64,000 bases of DNA, taken from Salipiger mangrovisoli. Lineage in GTDB: Bacteria > Pseudomonadota > Alphaproteobacteria > Rhodobacterales > Rhodobacteraceae. Position 1 is the stretch's first letter. Each line of letters opens with the position of its first letter. The stretch lies in assembly GCF_015223355.1 (NCBI RefSeq), contig NZ_JADFFK010000001.1, positions 434,001 through 498,000 of the forward strand, written 5' to 3'. A model generated the notes under the pieces. The model was given only the letters and a program-made list of their open reading frames with translations, was not told the DNA's origin and searched no databases. Made by a program: the position numbers and the translations under genes. Below are positions 56,647 through 64,000 of the stretch, piece after piece.

Positions 56647-57807
56647 ATGTGGCGCAACATCGCCTCCAACGCGATGACCTTCCTCGTCGTGCTCGTCTTC
56701 CTCGCCGGGGGGTTCCTGCTCTGGGCGCAGAACGAGTATAGCGCCGAGGGGCCGCTCACGCAGCCGATCTGCCTTCAGGTGCAGCGCGGCTCGAACTTCG
56801 GTCGGGTCTCGCGCGATCTTGCCGAGCAGGGGGCGGTCAGCTCGGACATGCTGTTCCGGCTCGGCGCGGATTACACCGACAAGACCGGCGCGCTGAAGGC
56901 GGGTTCCTACCTGGTGCCCGAGCGCGCCTCGATGTCGCAGATCACCGACATCGTCACCAAGGGTGGCGCCTCGACCTGCGGCACCGAGGTGGTCTACCGC
57001 ATCGGCGTGAACAGCGCCGAGGTGCAGGTGCGCGAGCTCGACCCCGAAACCGGCCGCTACGTCGAGCGGATCGAATTCGATCCCGCCAGCGAGGAGCCGC
57101 ATCCCGAGGGCTACGAGACGATCAAGTCCGAGGTCGGCACGCGCTTCCGCGTGGCGCTGGCCGAGGGCGTGACCAGCTGGAAGGTGGTCGAGGAGCTGGG
57201 CCTCATCGACATCCTAGAGGGCGAGGCGGGCGAGCGCCCGGCCGAGGGCTCGCTGGCCCCCGACAGCTACGAGATCACCCCCGGCGACAGCCGCGCCGAT
57301 CTCGTCACGCGGATGCGCCAGGCGCAGGAGGCGATCCTCGCCGAGGCCTGGGCCAATCGCGCCGAGGGCGTGCCCTACGAAAGCCCCGAGGAAGCGCTGG
57401 TCATGGCGTCGATCGTCGAGAAGGAAACCGGGGTCGCCGACGAACGCCCGCTGGTGGCCTCGGTCTTCGTCAACCGGCTCGAACGCGGCATGCGCCTGCA
57501 GACGGACCCGACGGTGATCTACGGGCTGACCAATGGCGAGGGTGTGCTGGGCCGGGGCCTGCGCCAGTCCGAACTGCGCAAGGAAACGCCCTACAACACC
57601 TATGTCATCGACGGGCTGCCGCCGACCCCGATCGCCAATCCGGGCCGCGCCAGCATCGAGGCGGCGTTGAACCCGGCGCAATCGGAGTATCTCTACTTCG
57701 TGGCGGATGGCTCGGGCGGCCATGCCTTCGCGGCGACGCTCAACGAGCACAACCGCAACGTCGCCAACTGGCGCAAGATCGAAGCGCAGAAGACCGAGGG
57801 CAACTGA
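56647..57807 (+). CDS. mltG: Endolytic murein transglycosylase MltG
   Basis: Inner-membrane enzyme that cuts nascent glycan strands. 386 residues with a single N-terminal membrane span (about 8-27), a LysM-like region (VQRGSNFGRVSRDLAEQGAV) and the YceG domain with SLAPDSYEITPG, catalytic Glu in ASIVEKETGVADER, RLQTDPTVIYGL and YNTYVIDGLPPTPIANPG. Starts two bases after the fabF stop and ends before a strong terminator. Confidence 0.96.
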   Translation: MWRNIASNAMTFLVVLVFLAGGFLLWAQNEYSAEGPLTQPICLQVQRGSNFGRVSRDLAEQGAVSSDMLFRLGADYTDKTGALKAGSYLVPERASMSQITDIVTKGGASTCGTEVVYRIGVNSAEVQVRELDPETGRYVERIEFDPASEEPHPEGYETIKSEVGTRFRVALAEGVTSWKVVEELGLIDILEGEAGERPAEGSLAPDSYEITPGDSRADLVTRMRQAQEAILAEAWANRAEGVPYESPEEALVMASIVEKETGVADERPLVASVFVNRLERGMRLQTDPTVIYGLTNGEGVLGRGLRQSELRKETPYNTYVIDGLPPTPIANPGRASIEAALNPAQSEYLYFVADGSGGHAFAATLNEHNRNVANWRKIEAQKTEGN

Positions 57808-57827
57808 GGGTTTCCTGCCGAAGACAG

Positions 57828-57857
57828 AAAAGGCCGGGCGCGATGCCCGGCCTTTTT
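57828..57857 (+). terminator. Intrinsic terminator of fabF-mltG
   Basis: Stem AAAAGGCCGGGC/GCCCGGCCTTTT with loop GCGAT and a T-run. Could also end ksgA, which converges 74 bases away, since the A-tract on the left gives a T-run on the other strand. Confidence 0.9.
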
Positions 57858-57930
57858 CGTATTGGGCTGTGTGTGCAGGATGCCTGTCGGCCCGGGCTCA
57901 AGCCGACGCCGACGCAGCGGGGCGGGCGTT

Positions 57931-58770
57931 TCAGCCCTTGATCACCCGCGCCAATGCGCAGAACTGCTCGAGCGAGACCTGCTCGGCGCGCTCGGTGGGC
58001 TCGATGCCCGCGGCCAGCAGCTTCTCCTCGATGTCCGGCGCCAGCCCCTTGAGCGCGGCGCGCAGCATCTTGCGGCGCTGGTTGAAGGCCATGGCGACCA
58101 CCCGTTCCAGCGTCTTGGCATCGGCGGGGAAGCGCGGCTCGGGCAGCGCCTTCAGGTGCACCACGGCCGAGGAGACCTTGGGCGGCGGGGTGAAGGCCGA
58201 GGGCGGCAGGCTGATCACGATGCGCGCCTCGCAGCGCCATTGCGCCAGCAGCGCCAGCCGACCGTAGGCCTTCGATCCCGGCTGCGCCACGATGCGCTCG
58301 GCCACTTCGCGCTGGAACATCAGCGTCAGCGTCGACCAGAACGGCGGCCAGTCGGTCGGGGTCAGCCAGCGCACCAGCAACTCGGTGCCGACGTTGTAGG
58401 GCAGGTTGGCGCAGATGGCGATCGGCGGGGTCAGCTTCTCCAGCGGGTCGACCTGCAGCGCGTCGCCATTGATCACCTCGAGCCGGCCCTCGTAATGCCG
58501 CGCGATCTCGTCCAGCGCCGGCAGGCAGCGCTCGTCCTTTTCCACCGCAAGCACCCGGCGCGCGCCCTCGGCGAGCAGGCCGCGGGTGAGGCCACCCGGG
58601 CCGGGGCCGACCTCGAGCACGTCCATGCCCGAAAGGTCCCCCGCCGCCCGCGCGATCTTGGCGGTCAGGTTCAGGTCGAGCAGGAAGTTCTGGCCCAGCG
58701 ACTTCTTGGCGCTGAGCTGATGCGTCGCGATCACCTCGCGCAGCGGAGGAAGGCCGTCGATCCCGCTCAT
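57931..58770 (-). CDS. ksgA: 16S rRNA (adenine1518/1519-N6,N6)-dimethyltransferase
   Basis: Dimethylates two adjacent adenines of the 3' small-subunit hairpin. 279 residues; [20 protein letters not shown] motif [26 protein letters not shown], and catalytic NLPY ([12 protein letters not shown]), with the C-terminal [16 protein letters not shown] start at 58770 with AAGGAAAG upstream. Last gene of the lptG-lptD-surA-pdxA-ksgA operon. Confidence 0.97.
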   Translation of the reverse strand: MSGIDGLPPLREVIATHQLSAKKSLGQNFLLDLNLTAKIARAAGDLSGMDVLEVGPGPGGLTRGLLAEGARRVLAVEKDERCLPALDEIARHYEGRLEVINGDALQVDPLEKLTPPIAICANLPYNVGTELLVRWLTPTDWPPFWSTLTLMFQREVAERIVAQPGSKAYGRLALLAQWRCEARIVISLPPSAFTPPPKVSSAVVHLKALPEPRFPADAKTLERVVAMAFNQRRKMLRAALKGLAPDIEEKLLAAGIEPTERAEQVSLEQFCALARVIKG

Positions 58771-58781
58771 GCTGTCATCTT

Positions 58782-58828
58782 TCCTTGAATACTCCGGGGT
58801 GTGCCCGCAGGGCGAGGGGCAGAGCCCC
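58782..58828 (-). repeat. Intergenic double-hairpin element before ksgA
   Basis: Read on the minus strand: GGGGCTCTGCCCC, then GCCC-TGC-GGGC, then ACACCCCGGAGTATTCAAGG. The tail runs into the ksgA ribosome binding site. Same plan as the elements at 13462 and 30569. Confidence 0.75.
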
Positions 58829-58837
58829 TCTATACCC

Positions 58838-59821
58838 TTACCCGCGTGCCGCGCCAGCCGAAAGCTCGGCGGCCATGCGCAGCGCGGCCAGCGTCGAGGA
58901 GGGATTGGCGATCCCCTTGCCCGCGATGTCGAAGGCGGTGCCATGGTCGGGCGAGGTGCGCACGAAGGGCAGGCCCAGCGTCACGTTGACGCCCTCGTCG
59001 AAGCCCAGCGTCTTGACCGGGATCAGCGCCTGATCGTGGTACATGCAGACCGCCACGTCGTAGCGGGCGCGGGCGGCGGCGTGGAACATGGTGTCGGCGG
59101 GCAGCGGGCCGGCAAGGTCCATGCCTTCGCCGCGCAGCCGGTCCAGCAGCGGGGAGATCATCTCGATTTCCTGCATCCCCATGCGTCCGCCTTCGCCGGC
59201 GTGCGGGTTCAGTCCCGCGACGGCGATGCGCGGATGCGGAATGCCGAAGCCCGCCATGGCGTCATGGGTGATCCTGAGCCGCGCTTCCAGAAGCTCCGAG
59301 GTCAGCGCCTGCGGCACCTCCTCGAGCGCGATGTGGATGGTGGCGGGCACCACCTTCAGCTCGGGGCAGGCGAGCATCATCACCACCTCGGGCACGCCGC
59401 CAAGATGGGCAAGGAACTCGGTGTGGCCGGGGAAGGCGAAGCCGCATCCCTCGGCCAGCGCCTGCTTGGAGATGGGGAGGGTGCAGAGCGCCGCCGCCTC
59501 GCCAGACCGGCAGAGTGCGACACCGCGCTCGATGGCCGCCACCACGCCCGCCGCCTGCACCGCCTGTGGCACGCCGGGCAGGCGCGGACCCGGCATTTCC
59601 TGCACCAGCACCGGCAGACCGCGGGTCGCGGCCCCGGCTGCCTCGGCGGGGCGGTCGATCACAACGTGCGGAACGCCGCCCGGAAGGTGCCGGGGCTCGC
59701 CGATCCAGAAGAACGGCAGCGAGGCCCCCAGCTCTGACCAGCATGCCTCGGCAAGCTCGGGACCGATGCCCGAGGGCTCGCCGCAGGACAGCGCGATGGG
59801 CAGGGCCGGGGCCGCGCTCAT
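58838..59821 (-). CDS. pdxA: 4-hydroxythreonine-4-phosphate dehydrogenase
   Basis: NAD-dependent step of the DXP-dependent vitamin B6 pathway. 327 residues; starts [16 protein letters not shown], with metal ligands in [11 protein letters not shown] and [41 protein letters not shown]-type C terminus and the [11 protein letters not shown] block. Its ATG overlaps the surA stop (ATGA). Confidence 0.96.
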   Translation of the reverse strand: MSAAPALPIALSCGEPSGIGPELAEACWSELGASLPFFWIGEPRHLPGGVPHVVIDRPAEAAGAATRGLPVLVQEMPGPRLPGVPQAVQAAGVVAAIERGVALCRSGEAAALCTLPISKQALAEGCGFAFPGHTEFLAHLGGVPEVVMMLACPELKVVPATIHIALEEVPQALTSELLEARLRITHDAMAGFGIPHPRIAVAGLNPHAGEGGRMGMQEIEMISPLLDRLRGEGMDLAGPLPADTMFHAAARARYDVAVCMYHDQALIPVKTLGFDEGVNVTLGLPFVRTSPDHGTAFDIAGKGIANPSSTLAALRMAAELSAGAARG

Positions 59822-61044
59822 TTCTCCACGATATGCGCGTTGGCGCGCAGCTGGGCGAGATAGGCCTCGGCCATCTGGTTGAGCCGCTGGTTGCGCAGCC
59901 CGATGGTCACCTGCTGGCGATCGGCGTCCGCCGCGACGCTGGCGGTGCGGCCGCACAGCATGAGCACCATCAGCGTCTGCCCGTTCGAGCGGGTCAGCGC
60001 CGTGGAGATCTCGCCCGGATCAAGCTTCGAGAGCTCGTAGGCGATGTCGGTCGGAAGCTCGGAAGGCGCCATCGATTGGCGCTGGAGCACCTCGGCGGGC
60101 TGACCCTTGGCATAGCCATAGAGATCATCGCAGCGATCGACCTTGCTGGCCAGCACGCGGGCCTTGGCCAGGGTCTCGGGGCTGCGGCCGCCGGCCATGT
60201 AATAGGTCGCGTAATCCACCGAGGCGATCTCGGGGGCCGAATAGCCGGTTTCCTCGACCTGGCGCATCTGGAACAGCGCCACGGCCCCCGGGATCGGGAT
60301 CGGCGCGGTCACCTCGCCCGGCGACAGGCCGATGACCAGCGGGCGCAGCACCGGCGGCAGCTCGGACAGGTCCTGCCAGGGCAGGCGGCCGCCTTCGCCG
60401 CGGGTCGCGGTGGCGGAATATTCGCGCGCGGCGGCCGAGAACTCGGCGGTCGAGCGGTACTGCGAGATGCGCTCGGCCAGGCTCTGGACCTGCTGCTCGG
60501 TGCCGGGGCGGATCGGGATGATCAGCTCGGACAGGAGCACGCGCACGTTCGAGCCGGTGCCGCTGCCCGAAAGCGCGCGGTCGACTTCCTCGTCGCTGAC
60601 GTTGGTGCGGGCCTGGAAGCGCTGCTGCACCAGCTGCCGCCAGGCGAAGCCGGCGCGCACGAAGTCGCGGAAGGTCTGTTCTTCAACGCCGTTCTGCGCC
60701 AGCACGCCGACGAACTGCTCCAGGCTGAGGTTGCCGCGCTGCGCGAACTCGGTCATGCCGTCGCGAAGTTCCTCGTCGGTCGGCACGATGCCGGCGTCCT
60801 TGGCGGCTTGCAGCCGCAGCCGGTCGTCAACGAGCTGCTCGCGGGCGAGGGAGATCGGATCGGTGCCCGAGTTCAGCACCTCGATCATCCGGGCGCGCTG
60901 CTGGATCTCGTAGGTGGTGATCACCATCTCGTCGACGAGGATCGCGGGCGAGAAGAGCCCCTGTGCCGGCAGCGCCACCGGGGCGAGCGCCAGCCCGGCG
61001 GCACAGATGACGGAGCGGAGGAAACGTGCGGGGATCACTTGCAT
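59818..61044 (-). CDS. surA: Periplasmic chaperone / peptidyl-prolyl isomerase SurA
   Basis: Chaperone for outer-membrane proteins including LptD. 408 residues with a signal peptide (ending near VALPAQ-GL). N-terminal SurA_N region (ILVDEMVITTYEIQQRARM, EQLVDDRLRLQAAKDAGI) and a parvulin-like domain (ELIIPIRPGTEQQVQSLAERI, EGGRLPWQDLSELPPVL). The second parvulin domain is weak. Start at 61044 overlaps lptD by 10 bases. Confidence 0.92.
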   Translation of the reverse strand: MQVIPARFLRSVICAAGLALAPVALPAQGLFSPAILVDEMVITTYEIQQRARMIEVLNSGTDPISLAREQLVDDRLRLQAAKDAGIVPTDEELRDGMTEFAQRGNLSLEQFVGVLAQNGVEEQTFRDFVRAGFAWRQLVQQRFQARTNVSDEEVDRALSGSGTGSNVRVLLSELIIPIRPGTEQQVQSLAERISQYRSTAEFSAAAREYSATATRGEGGRLPWQDLSELPPVLRPLVIGLSPGEVTAPIPIPGAVALFQMRQVEETGYSAPEIASVDYATYYMAGGRSPETLAKARVLASKVDRCDDLYGYAKGQPAEVLQRQSMAPSELPTDIAYELSKLDPGEISTALTRSNGQTLMVLMLCGRTASVAADADRQQVTIGLRNQRLNQMAEAYLAQLRANAHIVEK

Positions 61045-63200
61045 TGGCGTCGATACTCCTTGGCGCTTTCCGAGGTTCCGAAGCCAGTCAGCGCCACGGA
61101 GAGGCCATAATCGGTGGACGGTTCCAGGTTGGTCGAGGACGCGTATTTGCGCGTCACCGAGAAGTCGACCTGGACGCATTCATTGCGGTATTGCAGGCCG
61201 AAACCGCTGCGGTCAAGCCGTTGATCGGCAAGGTCGTAGCGCCATTCTGCCGAGCTGGTCCAATTGGTCGCGAAACGGTAGCTGCCTTCGAGTGACCATT
61301 CGGACTGGGTCTCGTCGCGCTCTTCCTGAGCGTCCTGTACCAGCAGCAGGTAAGAGGCGCCGAGATCGATACGGTCGTTGGACCAATCGACCCGTGCCTC
61401 GGCCTTGTTCAGGTCGCTGGCATCCGCCATCAGCCCGCGGGCAGAGATGGTCAGGCCGCTGTCGTTGCTGAAGCCGGCGGCGACGAGCCAGTCCGACAGC
61501 GCGCTGTCGAGGCCCGTGGACTGGCTGAAGTCCTCGTCGACCTCGTCCTGCCAGACCCGGCCCATGGTCATGCTGGCGCGCCAGCCCTGGGGCGCCTCGT
61601 GCAGCCAGCGCAGGCCGGCGGCCAGCGTCTGGCCGTGCTCGCGGCGGTCGGCCGCTGGGAAGCGTGACAGCGCCAGCAGGTTGGCCTCGTCGAATTCGAC
61701 GCGGGTGCTTTCATCGGCGACGATGTTGACCCGGCTGCCGCCCATCAGCCCGTATTGCATCACCGGCTCGAGCAGCGTGTGCGAGCCGTCCGCGCCGTGC
61801 CGGACAAGCGGCCAGCGCAGTTCAAGCGCGGTGCCTGCCATGGCGCGCGAGACATCGCTTTCTGACAAGCTGTCCTGGCGGTAGGCGTAGCGGTCGAACC
61901 AAAGCTCGGTGGTCACCCCGAAGCGGAGCCCGCCGTCCAGCGTCCAGCGCCGCCGCCAGCTCGCCTCGGCGCTGAGCCGGGCAACATCGCGCCCTTCGAT
62001 ATCGTCCGAAGAGGCGCGGTAGTGGCCATGGATCTCGGTGCCCAGCCGCAGCTCGCCACCGATCCGGTTCGGGAAGAAGCGCTTTTCGTAGGACGTATCG
62101 ATGATCCAGGACGGCAGCAGCGCGTCCTTTTCCGAGGCGCGCAGGGACTGGTAATGCGCCAGGCCGATCTGCAGCAAGTCGTCCGAGCGTGCGCGCGACA
62201 GCTCGATCGTGCTGTCGAGACGGTCGAGATCCTCGTAGTCGTAGTCGTTGAGATAGGCCTCGTCGCTGACCATCTTGAGGTCGAAATCGAGCTGGAACTC
62301 GTTGCGCAGGCCGAAATTGCCCTCGGCGAACAGGTAGCCGCGGGTCTCGTCGCTGGTCAGCGTGTCGCGGGTCAGCGCGCCGTTGACCTCGACGTCGCCG
62401 TTGACGAAGGCGCGGCGGTAGCGCGTCTCGAGGGTTTTGGTGACCGAGGAGATATAGGGCGTAAGCGTGACGTCCTGGTGATCGCCGATCGGGATGAAAT
62501 AGGGAATCTTCACTCCGAAACCGAGCAGCGTCGTCGTCCGGTAGGAAGGGACGAGGAAGCCGCGCGCGCGTTTCAGCGAAGGGTCGGGCAGGCGCACGCT
62601 GGGCAGCCAGAGGAGCGGCACGTCGAGCACGCGCAGCTGCGCTCCTTCAAGGTAGAATTGCCGGGAGACCTGGTCGTGCACGATGCGCTCTGCGCGAATT
62701 GCCCAGAGTGGCACCTCGTCGGGGCCGCAAACCTGGCAGGAGCTCACGGCGACGCGGCTGAGCTGGGTGAAGCGCCCCTCCGCCCGGCGCGCCTCGACCG
62801 CGGCGAGCTGGAGCTGGTCTTCCATCACCATGCGGGCCCCAAGCAGGATGCCGTTGCGGATGCCCTCGTCGAGTTGCGCGCTTTCGGCGAGCAAAAGGTT
62901 GCCCGAGGCGTCGGTGATGCGCACCGGGCCTTCGATGTCGAGCGTTCCCGACTTCTGGTCATAGACGATCCGGCTGGCGGCAAGCCGCGTACCATCCTGG
63001 AGCGCCTCGACATTGCCCTGGGCGATCAGGCGGTTGCCGTCTTCGACAAAGACTTCGTCGGCGACGAGGATCGCCGGACTTTCGCCCTCGGAGGGGGAAA
63101 TCTGGGTGGAGGTCTGCGCGCGCAGGGTCTGAGGCAGCGCGGCGGCGAGCGGCAGGCTCAGCGCCAGCGCCGTGGCGAGCAGGCGGGTCTTGGGAGTCAT
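61035..63200 (-). CDS. lptD: LPS-assembly protein LptD
   Basis: Outer-membrane beta-barrel that inserts LPS. 721 residues with a signal peptide (ending near TLRAQ-TS), an OstA-like periplasmic domain (about 40-150: DEVFVEDGNRLIAQGNVEALQDGTRLAASRIVYD) and a long barrel of Asp/Tyr/Arg-rich strands. Two cysteines (CQVC) mark the disulfide region near 160 and two more near the C terminus. Overlaps lptG by 4 bases. Confidence 0.95.
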   Translation of the reverse strand: MTPKTRLLATALALSLPLAAALPQTLRAQTSTQISPSEGESPAILVADEVFVEDGNRLIAQGNVEALQDGTRLAASRIVYDQKSGTLDIEGPVRITDASGNLLLAESAQLDEGIRNGILLGARMVMEDQLQLAAVEARRAEGRFTQLSRVAVSSCQVCGPDEVPLWAIRAERIVHDQVSRQFYLEGAQLRVLDVPLLWLPSVRLPDPSLKRARGFLVPSYRTTTLLGFGVKIPYFIPIGDHQDVTLTPYISSVTKTLETRYRRAFVNGDVEVNGALTRDTLTSDETRGYLFAEGNFGLRNEFQLDFDLKMVSDEAYLNDYDYEDLDRLDSTIELSRARSDDLLQIGLAHYQSLRASEKDALLPSWIIDTSYEKRFFPNRIGGELRLGTEIHGHYRASSDDIEGRDVARLSAEASWRRRWTLDGGLRFGVTTELWFDRYAYRQDSLSESDVSRAMAGTALELRWPLVRHGADGSHTLLEPVMQYGLMGGSRVNIVADESTRVEFDEANLLALSRFPAADRREHGQTLAAGLRWLHEAPQGWRASMTMGRVWQDEVDEDFSQSTGLDSALSDWLVAAGFSNDSGLTISARGLMADASDLNKAEARVDWSNDRIDLGASYLLLVQDAQEERDETQSEWSLEGSYRFATNWTSSAEWRYDLADQRLDRSGFGLQYRNECVQVDFSVTRKYASSTNLEPSTDYGLSVALTGFGTSESAKEYRRQCK

Positions 63201-64000
63201 CCTTCCTCCATCTGAAGCACCAGTCCGAGCGCCAGCAGCAAGGCGGCGACGGGTGGCACCCATGCGGCGAGCAGCGGGTTGAGCTGCCCGTTTTCGCCGA
63301 GGATCTGCGCGAAGTTCCTGACGTAGTAAAGCCCGAAGCCGAGCATGACCGCCGCGAGCACCGACAGACCGGTGTTGGCGAGCCGTGCGGGGCGCATGGT
63401 GAACCCCGCGGCGACCAGCACCATGGCCACCAGGAAGATCGGCTGCGCCAGTTCCGATTGCAGCCAGACGATGTGGCGGCGCGCCGAGAAGCCTGCTTCT
63501 TCCAGGCCGTGAATGAACGCCGGCAATTCCCAGATGGGAATCGCCGAAGGCTGGCCGAAGCGGTCGCGGATGCCGTCTTGGGTCAGGTTCGAGGGCAGGC
63601 GCAGCTCGGCGTAGGTTTCTGCGGCCTGCTCCGGGTTGGCGGTGTCGCCCAGCGGCCAGGTCTTGGCATTGGTCAGAACCCAGTCGCCGGCCTCGAGCTG
63701 GCCGCGTTCGGCGACGATCCGCTGCTCGGGTCCGCCGCCCGCAGCGTAGGAGACGAAGCTCACGTCGTAGAGCACACTGGCATCGGGGTTGGTGCGGCTG
63801 GCGCGGATCACCGTCTGCGCGCCGCCCGTGCCCTGGCGCAACCACAGGCCCTCGGCGCCGATCGACAGGATCGAGCCGCCGTCGCTGTCCCAGTCCTGTT
63901 CGAGGTCCGCGGCCCGCTTCGAGGTGGCGGCGACGATGGGATTGAGCATCCCGACGGCCAGCCCGGCGATCACCAGGGCAACGCCCACCGGACCCATCAG
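63197..64000 (-). CDS. lptG: LPS export permease LptG (N terminus missing)
   Basis: Inner-membrane permease of the LptB2FG exporter. 267 residues from the window edge to the stop, including a segment GVALVIAGLAVGMLNPIVAATSKRAADLE typical of the YjgP/YjgQ family, a periplasmic domain, and three C-terminal transmembrane helices (IFLVAMVLVAAGFTMR and two more). The first about 100 residues lie past base 64000. Adjacent lptD makes LptG more likely than LptF. Confidence 0.9.
   Translation of the reverse strand: MMGPVGVALVIAGLAVGMLNPIVAATSKRAADLEQDWDSDGGSILSIGAEGLWLRQGTGGAQTVIRASRTNPDASVLYDVSFVSYAAGGGPEQRIVAERGQLEAGDWVLTNAKTWPLGDTANPEQAAETYAELRLPSNLTQDGIRDRFGQPSAIPIWELPAFIHGLEEAGFSARRHIVWLQSELAQPIFLVAMVLVAAGFTMRPARLANTGLSVLAAVMLGFGLYYVRNFAQILGENGQLNPLLAAWVPPVAALLLALGLVLQMEEG

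Overview
The window is about 64 kb of GC-rich chromosome. Its gene content and order point to an alphaproteobacterium of the Rhodobacteraceae (Roseobacter group). The markers are ccmABCDG, the glnB-glnA pair, fabG-acpP and fabF-mltG, lptG-lptD-surA-pdxA-ksgA, a Ppx/GppA-RlmE pair, a separate pterin-binding methyltransferase with a short MTHFR and a 'virulence factor' family protein, HemP with imelysins, and TRAP and Liv-type importers. No plasmid, phage, IS element or CRISPR array was seen. The species cannot be named from the sequence alone.

Layout. 1-2681: cytochrome c maturation operon (ccmA cut by the window edge). 2769-6062: a NUDIX hydrolase coupled to a haem-dependent N-demethylase-like protein, then leftward genes of unknown or cell-wall function. 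6156-8177: glnB-glnA with a strong terminator. 8223-10515: bifunctional NAD(P)HX repair enzyme, a degenerate Hint-domain protein and tRNA-Leu(TAG), followed by about 0.6 kb with no recognisable gene. 11143-13424: serine hydrolase, fabG and acpP.

13617-25337 is the main accessory block. Ten leftward genes encode a complete Liv-type ABC importer, an aromatic-type aldehyde dehydrogenase, a complete TRAP importer and a benzoylformate-decarboxylase-like ThDP enzyme. A divergent AraC regulator stands at the head, with tandem direct repeats between. I read this as uptake of a 2-oxo acid (probably aromatic), decarboxylation to the aldehyde and oxidation to the acid; the substrate is inferred.

25490-28517 is a one-carbon and corrinoid methyl-transfer cluster. 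28698-35039 holds a sulfotransferase, Ppx/GppA, RlmE, a lipoprotein, a CoA-ligase-like protein without a recognisable ATP-grasp domain, and glycerate kinase. 35494-43455 holds a 2-oxoglutarate oxygenase, a DHA2 efflux pump with divergent MarR, an HCCA-isomerase-like protein and a YhaN/YhaO-like ATPase-nuclease pair. 43682-49685 is a compact iron operon (small ORF, HemP, imelysin, Bfd, Bfr, dihaem oxidoreductase, second imelysin, DUF1513), several genes of which overlap. 49764-64000 is mostly housekeeping: peroxiredoxin, lipA, DUF1275 and DUF3422 proteins, fabF-mltG, and the leftward lptG-lptD-surA-pdxA-ksgA operon, with lptG cut by the window end.

Across the window there is a family of intergenic elements with two adjacent hairpins (the second with a constant TGC loop and covarying stems) followed by a CCCCGG..TATT tail. 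They lie before rlmE, before ksgA and after acpP.
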